This document shows, one piece after another, positions 19,567 through 27,134 of a stretch of 64,000 bases of DNA; positions within the stretch are counted from its first letter, which is position 1; each line of letters opens with the position of its first letter. This DNA comes from Streptomyces aidingensis (GTDB taxonomy: Bacteria > Actinomycetota > Actinomycetes > Streptomycetales > Streptomycetaceae): assembly GCF_900112355.1 (NCBI RefSeq), contig NZ_FOLM01000005.1, positions 186,001 through 250,000 of the forward strand. Direction: 5' to 3'. A program made the position numbers and the translations under genes. The notes below the pieces were generated by a model. That model saw only the letters and a list, made by a program, of their open reading frames with translations. It was not told the DNA's origin and searched no databases.

Positions 19567-20131
19567 ATGCCCTCCCCGATGGGTGGTCAGGTGCATTCAG
19601 GCGGCGGACTGTGCGGGACCGCACGGGAATGTCGGCAGCAATCCTTCCGGGGCCGGAACCGGTCCCGATCCGGGAGCGGGGACAGGAGCGGGGAACGAGG
19701 GGCCAGGGAGCGGACGAGGGGAAGCGGGGGATCCGCCGCCCGCCGCACGGACGGCGGGCATGCGGCGGCACCGGGGGACGCCCGGGTCGTCGGGTGCCGC
19801 GCGGCCCTTGGGCCGGATGCCCGTCGGCCACGCGGGAAACCCTCCCGGTCCGCGCCGGGCGCACGCCCCCGGCGGCTGCGCGCCCATGGCACAGACCGGC
19901 GCTATCCGTTATGTCGGTGTATCGTTCAACGCCCCATGCTGCCAGCCACGGCCGGAGAACGCGAGACACCGGCGCACGCCACAACGCCTGATTTCCGCCT
20001 GATTTCCGCCTGTTTTCCGCACGGTTCCGCATGACGCCCGTCCGGTTTCCGTCCGGTTTCTGCCCGGATTCCTTCAGGATTCCACCGGGGTTACGCCCGT
20101 CCCGGGGGGCTGTTGCCGCCGGGGACGGGAA
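19567..20131. other. Long noncoding interval between epimerase and FAD oxidoreductase
   Basis: These 565 bp have no supported gene; the open frames here lack start signals and family residues. The right end holds an 11-bp-period array (19987-20084). A possible minus-strand promoter (TTGAAC at 19924-19929, 17 bases, GATAGC at 19901-19906) could serve the FAD oxidoreductase, with a leader of more than 300 bases. Confidence 0.5.
19987..20084. repeat. Noncoding array with 11-bp period, about 9 units
   Basis: Successive units are CCTGATTTCCG x2, CCTGTTTTCCG, CACGGTTCCG (10 bp), CATGACGCCCG, TCCGGTTTCCG, TCCGGTTTCTG, CCCGGATTCCT and TCAGGATTCCA. The period equals one helical turn, and a T-tract recurs on one face. 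An 11-bp period cannot preserve a reading frame, so it is not coding. Confidence 0.8.
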
Positions 20132-21184
20132 CTACCCGGCCCGGCCCCTCCTGCGTTCCTCGACGGCGGCGCGTACCGCGTCCTCGATATCGGGGTGGCG
20201 GAAGCGGAAGCCCGCCGCCAGCAGCCGCCGCGGAACGACCCGCTGACTGCCCACCACATCGCCCGCGAACTCGCCCAGCACCAGCCGCAGCAGCGGGGCG
20301 GGCACCGGGAACAGCGTGGGACGGCGCAGCACCCGGCCCATGGCCGCCGTCACCTCCCGGTTGGTGACCGGCTCCGGCGCGGTCAGATTGACCGGGCCGG
20401 ACAGGGCGCCCGGCCGGTCCGCCAGCAGAAACCGGATCGCGGCGATCTCGTCGGCCAGCGAGATATGGCTCCAGAACTGCCGCCCGCTGCCGATCCGTCC
20501 GCCGATCCCGGCCAGGAAGACGGGAAACAGCGGTCCCCAGGCGCCGCCGCGCCCGGACACCACCAGCCCCGTGCGCAGGAAGACCGTGCGCACCCCGGCG
20601 CGTTCGGCGGGCGCGGCGGCGGCCTCCCAGTCGCGCGCCAGTTCCGGCAGGAACCCCTCGCCGGGCGGGGACTCCTCGTCCAGCCGCCGGTCACCCCGGT
20701 AGCCGTACCAGCCGATGGCGCTGCCGCACAGAAAGGTGCGGGGCGGCGCCGGCATGGCGGCCATCGCCTCGGCCAGCGCGGCGGTGGAGTGCACCCGGCT
20801 GTCCCGCAGAATCCGCTTGTAGCGGGCGGTCCAGCGGCGCTTGGCGACGCCCGCCCCGGCCAGATGCACCACGGCGTCGCAGCCGTCCAGCGCGGCGGCG
20901 GTCAGCTCCCGGTCCCGGCCGGAGGGATCCCAGCGGGCCTCGTCCGGGGCCTGCGGCGCGGCCCGCACCAGGCGGCGCACCTCGACGGGCCCGCCGGCGT
21001 TTCCGGCGGCACGGAGCGAGGCGACCAGCGCGCCGCCGATCAGACCGGAGGAGCCGGTGACGGCCACCCGGCGCGGCAGCGGCGCCTCGCCGCCGCCGGG
21101 GTCCGCATCCGCGGGAACGGGCTCGGGCTCCGGGGACGACGGCCCGGGGGAGGTGGGCCCGGGGGAGGAGGGCTGCGAGCTCAT
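20132..21184 (-). CDS. TIGR01777 family NAD-dependent epimerase/dehydratase
   Basis: This 350-residue extended short-chain dehydrogenase fold protein (YfcH/SulA-like) has a Pro/Ser-rich N-terminal tail of about 35 residues. The Rossmann motif is VAVTGSSGLIGGALVASLRAAG, followed by CDAVVHLAGAG, FLCGSAIGWYGYRGD and RTGLVVSGRGGAWGPLFPVF. The C-terminal DUF1731 part (VLRRPTLFPVPAPLLRLVLGEFA, QRVVPRRLLAAGFRFRHPDI) is complete. The reaction is unknown for this family. The ribosome site at 21184 is weak. It lies 67 bp downstream of the DUF4240 gene on the same strand. Confidence 0.9.
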   Translation of the reverse strand: MSSQPSSPGPTSPGPSSPEPEPVPADADPGGGEAPLPRRVAVTGSSGLIGGALVASLRAAGNAGGPVEVRRLVRAAPQAPDEARWDPSGRDRELTAAALDGCDAVVHLAGAGVAKRRWTARYKRILRDSRVHSTAALAEAMAAMPAPPRTFLCGSAIGWYGYRGDRRLDEESPPGEGFLPELARDWEAAAAPAERAGVRTVFLRTGLVVSGRGGAWGPLFPVFLAGIGGRIGSGRQFWSHISLADEIAAIRFLLADRPGALSGPVNLTAPEPVTNREVTAAMGRVLRRPTLFPVPAPLLRLVLGEFAGDVVGSQRVVPRRLLAAGFRFRHPDIEDAVRAAVEERRRGRAG

Positions 21185-21251
21185 GGCCCGACCCTACGGC
21201 CCGCCCGGCGGGGGCGGTACCGCGAGGTCCGGCCGGCCGCCGGTCGCGCTG

Positions 21252-21791
21252 TCAGGCGGTGCGGGCGCGGCCCGCGTGGAAGCGGGCCCACAGCCGCGGA
21301 TAGGCGGCGGCGAGCTGTTCCTCGTCCTCGAAGTCCAGCGGCTCGCCGACCGGTTCCGGCGGCGGCACGGCCAGCTCCAGATCCGGCAGCTCGGCGCCGG
21401 TGAGCTGCTCGTACGCGTCATAGGCGGCGAAGCCGACCTCCTCCGCCTCGCCGTCCCGCTCGGCGTCGAAATCCGGGCCGAGCAGCTCGGCCAGCCGGTC
21501 CGGCTCGTGCAGGGCGCCCTCGAAGACCTGCCGGCCCTGGCCGATCAGCCAGCAGCGGAAGTTCTCGAAGCAGTCGTCGCTGGCCCCGTCCAGCAGCACC
21601 CAGGCGGCGCCCCACAGATCCCACCGGTAGGCGCGCTGGAAACGCGATTCGAAGTGACGGGCGAAATCCGTGACCGTCTCCGGGTCGAGTTCGGTCAGCC
21701 GCTCGACCAGCAGATCGGCGTGCGTGTCCGGATCGTTCTCGGCACCCTCCCTGGTGCTGTCGATCAGATCCCAGAACTCGGTTTCGTCCAT
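21252..21791 (-). CDS. DUF4240 domain-containing protein
   Basis: This 179-residue acidic cytoplasmic protein has a DUF4240 domain over its first 130 residues (MDETEFWDLIDSTREGA, YRWDLWGAAWVLLDGASDDCFENFRCWLIGQG, EEVGFAAYDAYEQLTG). The family has no known activity and is often found in streptomycetes, sometimes in several copies. The ATG at 21791 follows GGAGT at seven bases; an ATG 15 bases upstream is a weaker alternative. It is divergent from the SDR gene across a region with nested palindromes. Confidence 0.85.
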   Translation of the reverse strand: MDETEFWDLIDSTREGAENDPDTHADLLVERLTELDPETVTDFARHFESRFQRAYRWDLWGAAWVLLDGASDDCFENFRCWLIGQGRQVFEGALHEPDRLAELLGPDFDAERDGEAEEVGFAAYDAYEQLTGAELPDLELAVPPPEPVGEPLDFEDEEQLAAAYPRLWARFHAGRARTA

Positions 21792-21882
21792 CACGGACTC
21801 CAGCATCGGTGGTCCGGGCCGATCCCGCACGTCAGGCGCGGGCGGCGGCTCCCCGACCGGGTGAGGGCGGCCATCCGGGGGG

Positions 21883-21918
21883 TTCCGCGGAAAACTGGAC
21901 AGCAGATGTCTGCTTTCC
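21883..21918. promoter_or_regulatory. Nested palindromes between DUF4240 and SDR genes
   Basis: TTCCGCGGAA (21883-21892, perfect) is followed by AGCAGA-TG-TCTGCT (21901-21914). Outer arms GGAAA (21889-21893) and TTTCC (21914-21918) also pair. This is a candidate operator for the divergent pair. Confidence 0.45.
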
Positions 21919-22011
21919 GGGTCAGGGTCGGGTCATACGGGCGCGGATCCGCCGCGTACCCGTGCATCCGCACACCCGTGCACTCGTGCACCACGGAAGG
22001 GACAGCAGCAC

Positions 22012-22968
22012 ATGAACCAGCCGCAGCAGCCGTCACAGCAGCCCGCGGACCGCCCGCTGGCGGGACGGATCGCCCTGGTCGCCGGGGCCACCCGGGGCGC
22101 CGGCCGGGCGATGGCGGTGGAACTCGGCCGCGGCGGGGCCACCGTCTATGTCACCGGCCGCACCACCCGCGAGCACGTCAGCGAGGTCGGCCGTCCCACC
22201 GAGACCATCGAGCAGACCGCCGAGCTGATCGACGCCGCCGGCGGGCACGGCATCGCCGTCCCCACCGATCACCTCCAGCCCGAGCAGGTGCGGGCGCTCA
22301 CCGAGCGCATCGACCGCGAGCAGGGCCGGCTGGACATCCTGGTCAACGACATCTGGGGCGGCGACCACCTGCTGGGCGAGACCTTCAACGTCAAGCTGTG
22401 GGACGTCGGCCTGGAGACCGGCCTGCGCATGCTGCGGCTCGGTGTGGAGACCCACCTGGTCACCAGTCACTTCGCCCTGCCGCTGCTGATCCGCAACCCG
22501 GGCGGGCTGGTCGTCGAGGTGACCGACGGCACCGCCGAGTACAACGGCGCCAACTACCGCGACCACATGTACTACGACCTGGCCAAGAACGCGCCCCTCC
22601 GGATGGCCTTCGGCCTCTCCCGGGAACTGCGCGAATACGGGGCCACCGCGGTCTGCGTCACCCCCGGCTTCCTGCGCTCCGAGCAGATGCTGGACACCTT
22701 CGGGGTCCGCGAGGAGAACTGGCGGGACGCGATCGCCAAGGAGGAGCACTTCGGCATCTCCGAGACGCCGCTGCTGCTGGGGCGGGGCGTGGCCGCGCTC
22801 GCCGCCGACCCGGAGCGGGCCCGCTGGAACGGCCGCTCGCTCGCCAGCTATGACCTGGGCCGGGAGTACGGCGTCAGGGACGCCGACGGTTCCCTGCCCG
22901 ATCCCTGGCGGTACTTCGCCGAGGTCGTCATGGGCGACAAGCCCGGCAGCGTCGACGACTACCGCTGA
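22012..22968 (+). CDS. SDR family oxidoreductase (DHRS1-like)
   Basis: This 318-residue short-chain dehydrogenase should use NADP(H) with an unknown carbonyl or alcohol substrate. Visible are the cofactor motif ALVAGATRGAGRAMA, TGRTT, LDILVNDIWGG (in place of the usual NNAG), and the region of the catalytic YxxxK as YYDLAKNAPLR. The C-terminus is longer than in classical SDRs, as in the DHRS1 group. The ATG at 22012 follows GGAAGGG. Its last 10 bases overlap the end of the convergent WYL regulator gene. Confidence 0.88.
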   Translation: MNQPQQPSQQPADRPLAGRIALVAGATRGAGRAMAVELGRGGATVYVTGRTTREHVSEVGRPTETIEQTAELIDAAGGHGIAVPTDHLQPEQVRALTERIDREQGRLDILVNDIWGGDHLLGETFNVKLWDVGLETGLRMLRLGVETHLVTSHFALPLLIRNPGGLVVEVTDGTAEYNGANYRDHMYYDLAKNAPLRMAFGLSRELREYGATAVCVTPGFLRSEQMLDTFGVREENWRDAIAKEEHFGISETPLLLGRGVAALAADPERARWNGRSLASYDLGREYGVRDADGSLPDPWRYFAEVVMGDKPGSVDDYR

Positions 22969-24143
22969 CCCGGGCGCCGGCCGCCCGCCGCGGGCCGGTC
23001 CGCGGCAGGCGGCCGGCTGTAGCGGGCGTGCAGCCGGGCGGCGTCGTCGGCGACCCGTCGGCGCAGCTCGGCCGGGGCCAGCACCTCGGCCTCCGGGCCC
23101 AGCCCGCGCAACTGGTGCCGGGCCACCTCAAGGTTCTCCACCGCCAGCACCACGGTCACCCGGCCCTGGCCGTCCGGCGGACCGGCCGCGGCCAGGGCCT
23201 CGGCGGCGGCCGTCCGGTCGGTGGCCCGGCCCAGCAGGCGGGCGCCCTCCGGGGTCAGCCGCACCGTGATCCGCTCGCGCAGGATCGACCGGGCGAACTC
23301 GGCGGCGCGCTCGGCCCAGAAGCCGGGCAGATCGAACTCCTCCTCCCGGACGAAGTGCGCCGCCTCCCCGACGGCGCCGTTTCGTTCCCGATCCCTTTCC
23401 CCGTCCCCGTCCCCGTCGCCGTCGCCGTCGCCGTCCCCGTCCCCGTCCCAGGTCCGGCACGCCCGGATGCGGTCCACCCGGTACACCCGGTATCCGGCGC
23501 CCGGTCCGCCGCCGCGCGCCGGGCGATTGTCCGGAACCGGCCGCGCCACCAGGTACCAGGTGCCCGCCTTGAGCACCAGCCCGTACGGCTCCAGCACCCG
23601 CGCCACCTCGGCCGCCCCGGCCTGCTGACCGGCCCCTCCCGCGTCACCCGCCTCACCGGTGCCGCGCCGGTAACGGATCCGGATCCGGCGGTCGTCCCAG
23701 ACCGCCTCGGCGACCTCGGGCAGCAGCGGCGGGGTGTCCGGCGGCTGCCACCAGCCCGGCGCGTCCAGATGAAACCGCTGGGCCGCGCTGCGCGGGGCGT
23801 CCGCCAGCCGTGGCCCGAGCGCGGCGGAGACCTTCAGCCGGGCGGCCGACGCGGCGTCCGCCAGCCCCATGGCGTGCAGCGCCGAGGGCACGCCGGAGAG
23901 GAACAGCGCCTCCGCCTCGCTGCGGTCCAGCCCGGTCAGACGGGTGCGGTAGCCGCCCACCAGCCGGTAGCCGCCCGTCCGGCCCCGGTCGGCGTAGACC
24001 GGGATGCCGGCCTCGGACAGTGCCAGCGCATCGCGCGCGATGGTGCGCTCGGAGACCTCCAGCCGGGTGGCCAGCTCGGCGGCCGTCATCCGTCCCCGGT
24101 TCTGCAACAGCAGCACCATCTGGATCAGTCGTGCAGCCCGCAT
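22959..24143 (-). CDS. WYL-domain transcriptional regulator (YafY/DeoR-type HTH)
   Basis: This 394-residue regulator has an N-terminal HTH_11 winged helix (RLIQMVLLLQNRGRMTAAELATRLEVSERTIARDALAL), a central WYL domain (about 140-270, with VLEPYGLVLKAGTWYLVARPV and YRVYRVDRI) and a WCX-like C-terminus (VTVVLAVENLEVARHQLRGLG). A (Asp-Gly)8 stretch sits between WYL and WCX, encoded by eight 6-bp units (23401-23448). The ATG at 24143 was chosen because the HTH starts there. DoxX lies 88 bp upstream on the same strand and may be cotranscribed or be its target. Confidence 0.88.
   Translation of the reverse strand: MRAARLIQMVLLLQNRGRMTAAELATRLEVSERTIARDALALSEAGIPVYADRGRTGGYRLVGGYRTRLTGLDRSEAEALFLSGVPSALHAMGLADAASAARLKVSAALGPRLADAPRSAAQRFHLDAPGWWQPPDTPPLLPEVAEAVWDDRRIRIRYRRGTGEAGDAGGAGQQAGAAEVARVLEPYGLVLKAGTWYLVARPVPDNRPARGGGPGAGYRVYRVDRIRACRTWDGDGDGDGDGDGDGDGERDRERNGAVGEAAHFVREEEFDLPGFWAERAAEFARSILRERITVRLTPEGARLLGRATDRTAAAEALAAAGPPDGQGRVTVVLAVENLEVARHQLRGLGPEAEVLAPAELRRRVADDAARLHARYSRPPAADRPAAGGRRPGQR
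23401..23448. repeat. 6-bp tandem repeat encoding (Asp-Gly)8 in the WYL regulator
   Basis: Eight units of CCGTCC or CCGTCG on the plus strand. The coding strand reads alternating GAC and GGN codons. The frame is kept for any unit number. Confidence 0.88.
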
Positions 24144-24231
24144 ACCGCCATCCTTCCCCTCCCGTTCCGGCTCCCGCTCCCGCACCGGGGATGCCCGCAC
24201 GGGGCCGTCCTCCCGGGCGCGGACGGCCAGC

Positions 24232-24822
24232 TCAGCCGGCCGCCCGCTGCTCCTCGCGCGCCGCCGCATGGGGCCGGGCCGGCCGTCGCGGCGGGGCCGG
24301 GAGCGTGGCCGGGGCCCGGGGCACCGCCCGCCGCACGGCCGCCGGCGGCTGCCCGTGGGCGGCGATCACCACTCCGGCGGCGATCAGGACGAGGTTCTTG
24401 AGCACATATTGTCCGGCGAGGGTGGGGTAGGGGCCCGCGTCGGACCACATCTCGCCGGCAAGCACGGCAAGGGCCAGGAAGGTGCCGCTCAGGTGACCGA
24501 AGAACACGGTGAGGGTGAGGCGCGGCAGCAGCCCGGTGACCAGGCCGGTGCCGATCAGTATCTCCAGCACGCCGAGCAGTGGCAGGGAGACGCCGGCCGG
24601 CACGAGCTGGAAGGTGATCGCCTCCATGGTCCGGCCGGCCATTTCCTCGGCCGGGCTGGCTTCCGGCACGAGCTTCATGCCGCCGAACCAGAGGAAGAGC
24701 AGGCCCATCAGCATCCGGAGCGCGGTGACGGAGTGGCGGCGGCAGAGGGCGGCGAGACGTCCGGAGGACCACGGCAGCGCCGGTGAAGGGGGACGCGAGG
24801 GGGCAGGGGGCTGCGGCTCCAT
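24232..24822 (-). CDS. DoxX family membrane protein
   Basis: This 196-residue protein has four membrane helices (about residues 30-50, 78-98, 102-122 and 133-155) in the DoxX pattern, with ALRMLMGLLFLWFGGMKLVPE at the first helix. The tail is Pro/Arg/Ala-rich. DoxX proteins are linked to redox or thiol stress and to quinone partners, but their biochemistry is open. The ATG at 24822 follows AAAGGA. Upstream are a good promoter and a perfect CebR-type box just after the predicted start of transcription. Confidence 0.85.
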   Translation of the reverse strand: MEPQPPAPSRPPSPALPWSSGRLAALCRRHSVTALRMLMGLLFLWFGGMKLVPEASPAEEMAGRTMEAITFQLVPAGVSLPLLGVLEILIGTGLVTGLLPRLTLTVFFGHLSGTFLALAVLAGEMWSDAGPYPTLAGQYVLKNLVLIAAGVVIAAHGQPPAAVRRAVPRAPATLPAPPRRPARPHAAAREEQRAAG

Positions 24823-24852
24823 GGGTGTCCTTTCGGCTGGAACGGACAGGTG

Positions 24853-24866
24853 TGGGAGCGCTCCCA
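24853..24866. promoter_or_regulatory. Perfect CebR-type operator upstream of DoxX
   Basis: TGGGAGCGCTCCCA is the published core operator of the cellobiose/cellulose repressor CebR (LacI family). It lies 31 bases before the DoxX start and just downstream of the predicted transcription start, a position suited to blocking transcription. Confidence 0.75.
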
Positions 24867-24880
24867 AAGCCCACTCCGAA

Positions 24881-24909
24881 ACCGTATTGTCATATCCAGT
24901 ACATGACAA
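24881..24909 (-). promoter_or_regulatory. Promoter of DoxX gene overlapped by an inverted repeat
   Basis: On the minus strand: TTGTCA, 17 bases, TACGGT, a good housekeeping-type promoter with start near 24874. The repeat TTGTCAT-N9-ATGACAA (24887-24909) covers the -35 box and spacer, so a second regulator may act here. Confidence 0.6.
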
Positions 24910-25107
24910 GATGCCAACTGTTCGGATGCTGCACACTTTCGACCAGCCTCCGACCTCCCCGAACACCCGCCCGCCCGTCGCTGTGGTCCACCGCCGCTGT
25001 GCAGCCGCCCAGTCGCGCCGCCGCCCCGGAGCCGCCGGCCATGGCCGCCCCTCCGATGCGGCCGTGGTCCTCGGCCGGGTCGCGGCCGTCACCGGCCCCA
25101 TTCATAA

Positions 25108-25165
25108 GTTGGAAAATCCAACCCACTCCGCCATACTCATGACCGGCAAAGTTGGATATCACAAC
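25108..25165 (+). promoter_or_regulatory. Thioesterase promoter with two GTTG/CAAC palindromes
   Basis: GTTGGA-AAA-TCCAAC (25108-25122) overlaps the -35 box TTGGAA (25109-25114), which is 17 bases from CATACT (25132-25137). A second copy, GTTGGATATCACAAC (25151-25165), lies after the start point, 43 bp centre to centre. The HxlR regulator downstream is the obvious candidate to bind both. Confidence 0.65.
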
Positions 25166-25182
25166 GGACGAGGATGAGAAAC

Positions 25183-25977
25183 ATGACCACATCCGCCGCG
25201 CCCGGGGCGCCCGCCGGCTCCGCCGCCCCCGACGCCGCCGTCGCACTCGACCCTTCCTGGCGCTCCTGGGACGGCCTGCACGGCGGCTACCTCGTGGCCC
25301 GCCTGGCCGCCGCCGCCCGGGCGGCCCTGCCGGAGCCGCTGCCGCTGCGCGCCGTCCACGCCAATCTGCTGGGCGCGGTCCGCGAAGCGGAGGCCGGTAT
25401 CGGCGTCGGACTGCTCCGCGCCGGCCGCACCGTCACCACCGCCCGCGCCGAACTGTCCGCCCGGGGCCGGACGGCCGTCACCGCCACCGCGACCTTCGGC
25501 CCGGCCACCGCCGGGCCCGCCGGACACGAATGGCACGCCCCGCCGCCGCCCGCCGTGCCTCCGGCCGCGGAGCGCCCCGCCTTCGGCGGCGCCCTCGTCG
25601 ATTTCGCCGATCACATCGAGATCCGCCCCGCCGACGACCGCCTGCCGCTCTCCGGCGGGGACGAGCCCGAGCTCACCGCCTGGATGCGGCTGCACCGACC
25701 GCCGTCCGACCCCGCCGAAGCCGTCCTGATCCTGCTCGACGCCCCGCCGCCCGCCCTCTACGGCGTCCTGCGCCGGCCCGTCGCCATCCCCACCGTGGAG
25801 CTCGCCGCCCACCTGACCGGCGCGGTCGCCGGTGCCGACCCGGGCGGCTGGATGCTCACCCGCATCCGTACGGAACACGCGGCGGCGGGGTGGTGCGTGG
25901 ACAACTGCACCCTGTGGAACGCGGACGGCGGCCTGCTCGCCACGGGCCGGCAGACCCGCCGCCTCCTCGTACCCTGA
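25183..25977 (+). CDS. Acyl-CoA thioesterase, double hot-dog (TesB-like)
   Basis: This 264-residue protein of the thioesterase-like superfamily should hydrolyse acyl-CoA or similar thioesters. It shows the N-terminal hot-dog pattern (WRSWDGLHGGYLVARLAAAAR, RAVHANLLGAVREAEA), the second hot-dog around PAFGGALVDFADHIEIRP, and the C-terminal VELAAHLTGAV and ADGGLLATGRQTRRLL that end TesB-like proteins. The ATG at 25183 is nine bases after GAGG, better placed than the ATG at 25174. It is followed after 76 bp by the HxlR regulator, probably one operon under its own control. Confidence 0.82.
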   Translation: MTTSAAPGAPAGSAAPDAAVALDPSWRSWDGLHGGYLVARLAAAARAALPEPLPLRAVHANLLGAVREAEAGIGVGLLRAGRTVTTARAELSARGRTAVTATATFGPATAGPAGHEWHAPPPPAVPPAAERPAFGGALVDFADHIEIRPADDRLPLSGGDEPELTAWMRLHRPPSDPAEAVLILLDAPPPALYGVLRRPVAIPTVELAAHLTGAVAGADPGGWMLTRIRTEHAAAGWCVDNCTLWNADGGLLATGRQTRRLLVP

Positions 25978-26053
25978 CTCCAGGGGCACGGCCGGGCCGC
26001 CCCGCCCCCTCCTCCCTCTTCGCCCCTTCCGCCGCGAGCCAAGGAAGCACGTC

Positions 26054-26500
26054 ATGCCCGCTGCTCCCCGCGACTGCTCCATCGCCAACGCCATGGCCGT
26101 GATCGGCGAACGCTGGAGCCTGCTCGCCCTGCGCGAGGTCTTCTTCGGTGTCCGGCGGTTCGACCAGATCGTGCGCAACACCGGCGTAAGCCGTGACATC
26201 CTCGCCGCCCGCCTGCGCAGACTCGTCGACGCCGGGGTCCTGGAACGCCGCCGGTACCAGCAGCACCCGCCCCGCTACGAGTACGTCCTCACGGATGCCG
26301 GAAAGGACCTGCACACGGTGCTGCTCACCCTCATGGACTGGGGCGACCGCCATGTCACCGAGGGCGAGCCGCCCACGGTGTTCCGCCACAGCTGCGGCGA
26401 GGTCTTCCGGCCCGAGACCGTCTGCGCCCACTGCGGCCGGCTCTCCCGTCCCCGCGACCTCACCCCGCTCCGCCTGAGCGGCGCGCCGGCCGGCCCGTGA
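26054..26500 (+). CDS. HxlR family transcriptional regulator
   Basis: This 148-residue winged-helix protein has the HxlR signature CSIANAMAVIGERWSLLALREVFFGVRRFDQI, then ISRDILAARLRRL-type recognition residues and the wing ERRRYQQHPPRYEYVLT. The C-tail carries two CxxC-like elements (HSCGEVF, CAHCGRL) that could bind zinc or sense redox state. The ATG at 26054 follows AAGGAAG. The palindromes before the thioesterase gene are its likely sites. Confidence 0.9.
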   Translation: MPAAPRDCSIANAMAVIGERWSLLALREVFFGVRRFDQIVRNTGVSRDILAARLRRLVDAGVLERRRYQQHPPRYEYVLTDAGKDLHTVLLTLMDWGDRHVTEGEPPTVFRHSCGEVFRPETVCAHCGRLSRPRDLTPLRLSGAPAGP

Positions 26501-26573
26501 ACCTTTCCGGGACCGGCCCCGACTGTTCCGGTGACAGCAGCTTTGCGGAACATGGGGAACAGGAGGCGAGCCG

Positions 26574-27134
26574 GTGCCGGAAGACGAACGCAGCGCTCTG
26601 CTGGTGGTGCGCTGCCAACTCGGCGAACGCGAGGCGTTCACCGAACTGGTGCACCACTGGCACGACGCCCTGCGGCGCTATGTGCGCGCCCTGGCGGGCT
26701 CGCCGCAGGCCGCCGACGACCTGGCCCAGGAAACCTGGCTCGCAGTCGTGCGGTCCCTGCCCCGGCTGAGACAGCCGGACCGGTTCGCCCCCTGGCTGTT
26801 CACCATCGCCCGCCGCACCGTGGCCGACCACCTGCGGCGCGACGGCACCGCCCCGGTACGGACGATGCCGCCGGCCGCCGACGGACCCGCCGAGGAACCG
26901 CCCACCGGCGGCGACGCGTTCGACGGAGTCCTGGACACCCTCCAGATCCAGGCCGGGCTGGACGCCCTGCCACCGGCCGAACGGGAGGTGCTGGTCCTCT
27001 TCCACCTCCAGGACCTGCCGCTGGACGGCTGCGCCGAGGTGCTGGGCGTCCCGTCCGGCACGGTCAAGAGCCGCCTGCACCGGGCCCGCCGCATGCTGCG
27101 CACCGTCCTTGACGAGAAGGGATACGACGCATGA
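26574..27134 (+). CDS. ECF RNA polymerase sigma factor
   Basis: This 186-residue sigma-70 family protein has only regions 2 and 4. Region 2 is at about 15-85 (REAFTELVHHWHDALRRYVRALAG, DDLAQETWLAVVRSLPRLR) and region 4 at about 125-175 (LPPAEREVLVLFHLQDLPLDGCAEVLGVPSGTVKSRLHRARRML). The GTG at 26574 is seven bases after AGGAGG. Its TGA overlaps the ATG of the next gene by four bases (ATGA), so the two are coupled. Confidence 0.93.
   Translation: MPEDERSALLVVRCQLGEREAFTELVHHWHDALRRYVRALAGSPQAADDLAQETWLAVVRSLPRLRQPDRFAPWLFTIARRTVADHLRRDGTAPVRTMPPAADGPAEEPPTGGDAFDGVLDTLQIQAGLDALPPAEREVLVLFHLQDLPLDGCAEVLGVPSGTVKSRLHRARRMLRTVLDEKGYDA

Larger units (their letters stand above)
24823..25182. other. 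Divergent regulatory region, DoxX / thioesterase
   Basis: No gene is supported in these 360 bp. They hold the CebR-type box, the DoxX promoter and, at the right end, the thioesterase promoter with two palindromes. The middle (about 24911-25100) shows nothing recognisable. Confidence 0.6.

Noticed and set aside
23401..23448. CRISPR-like short repeats
   Set aside because: The units are 6 bp without spacers and encode an Asp-Gly run. It is a microsatellite.
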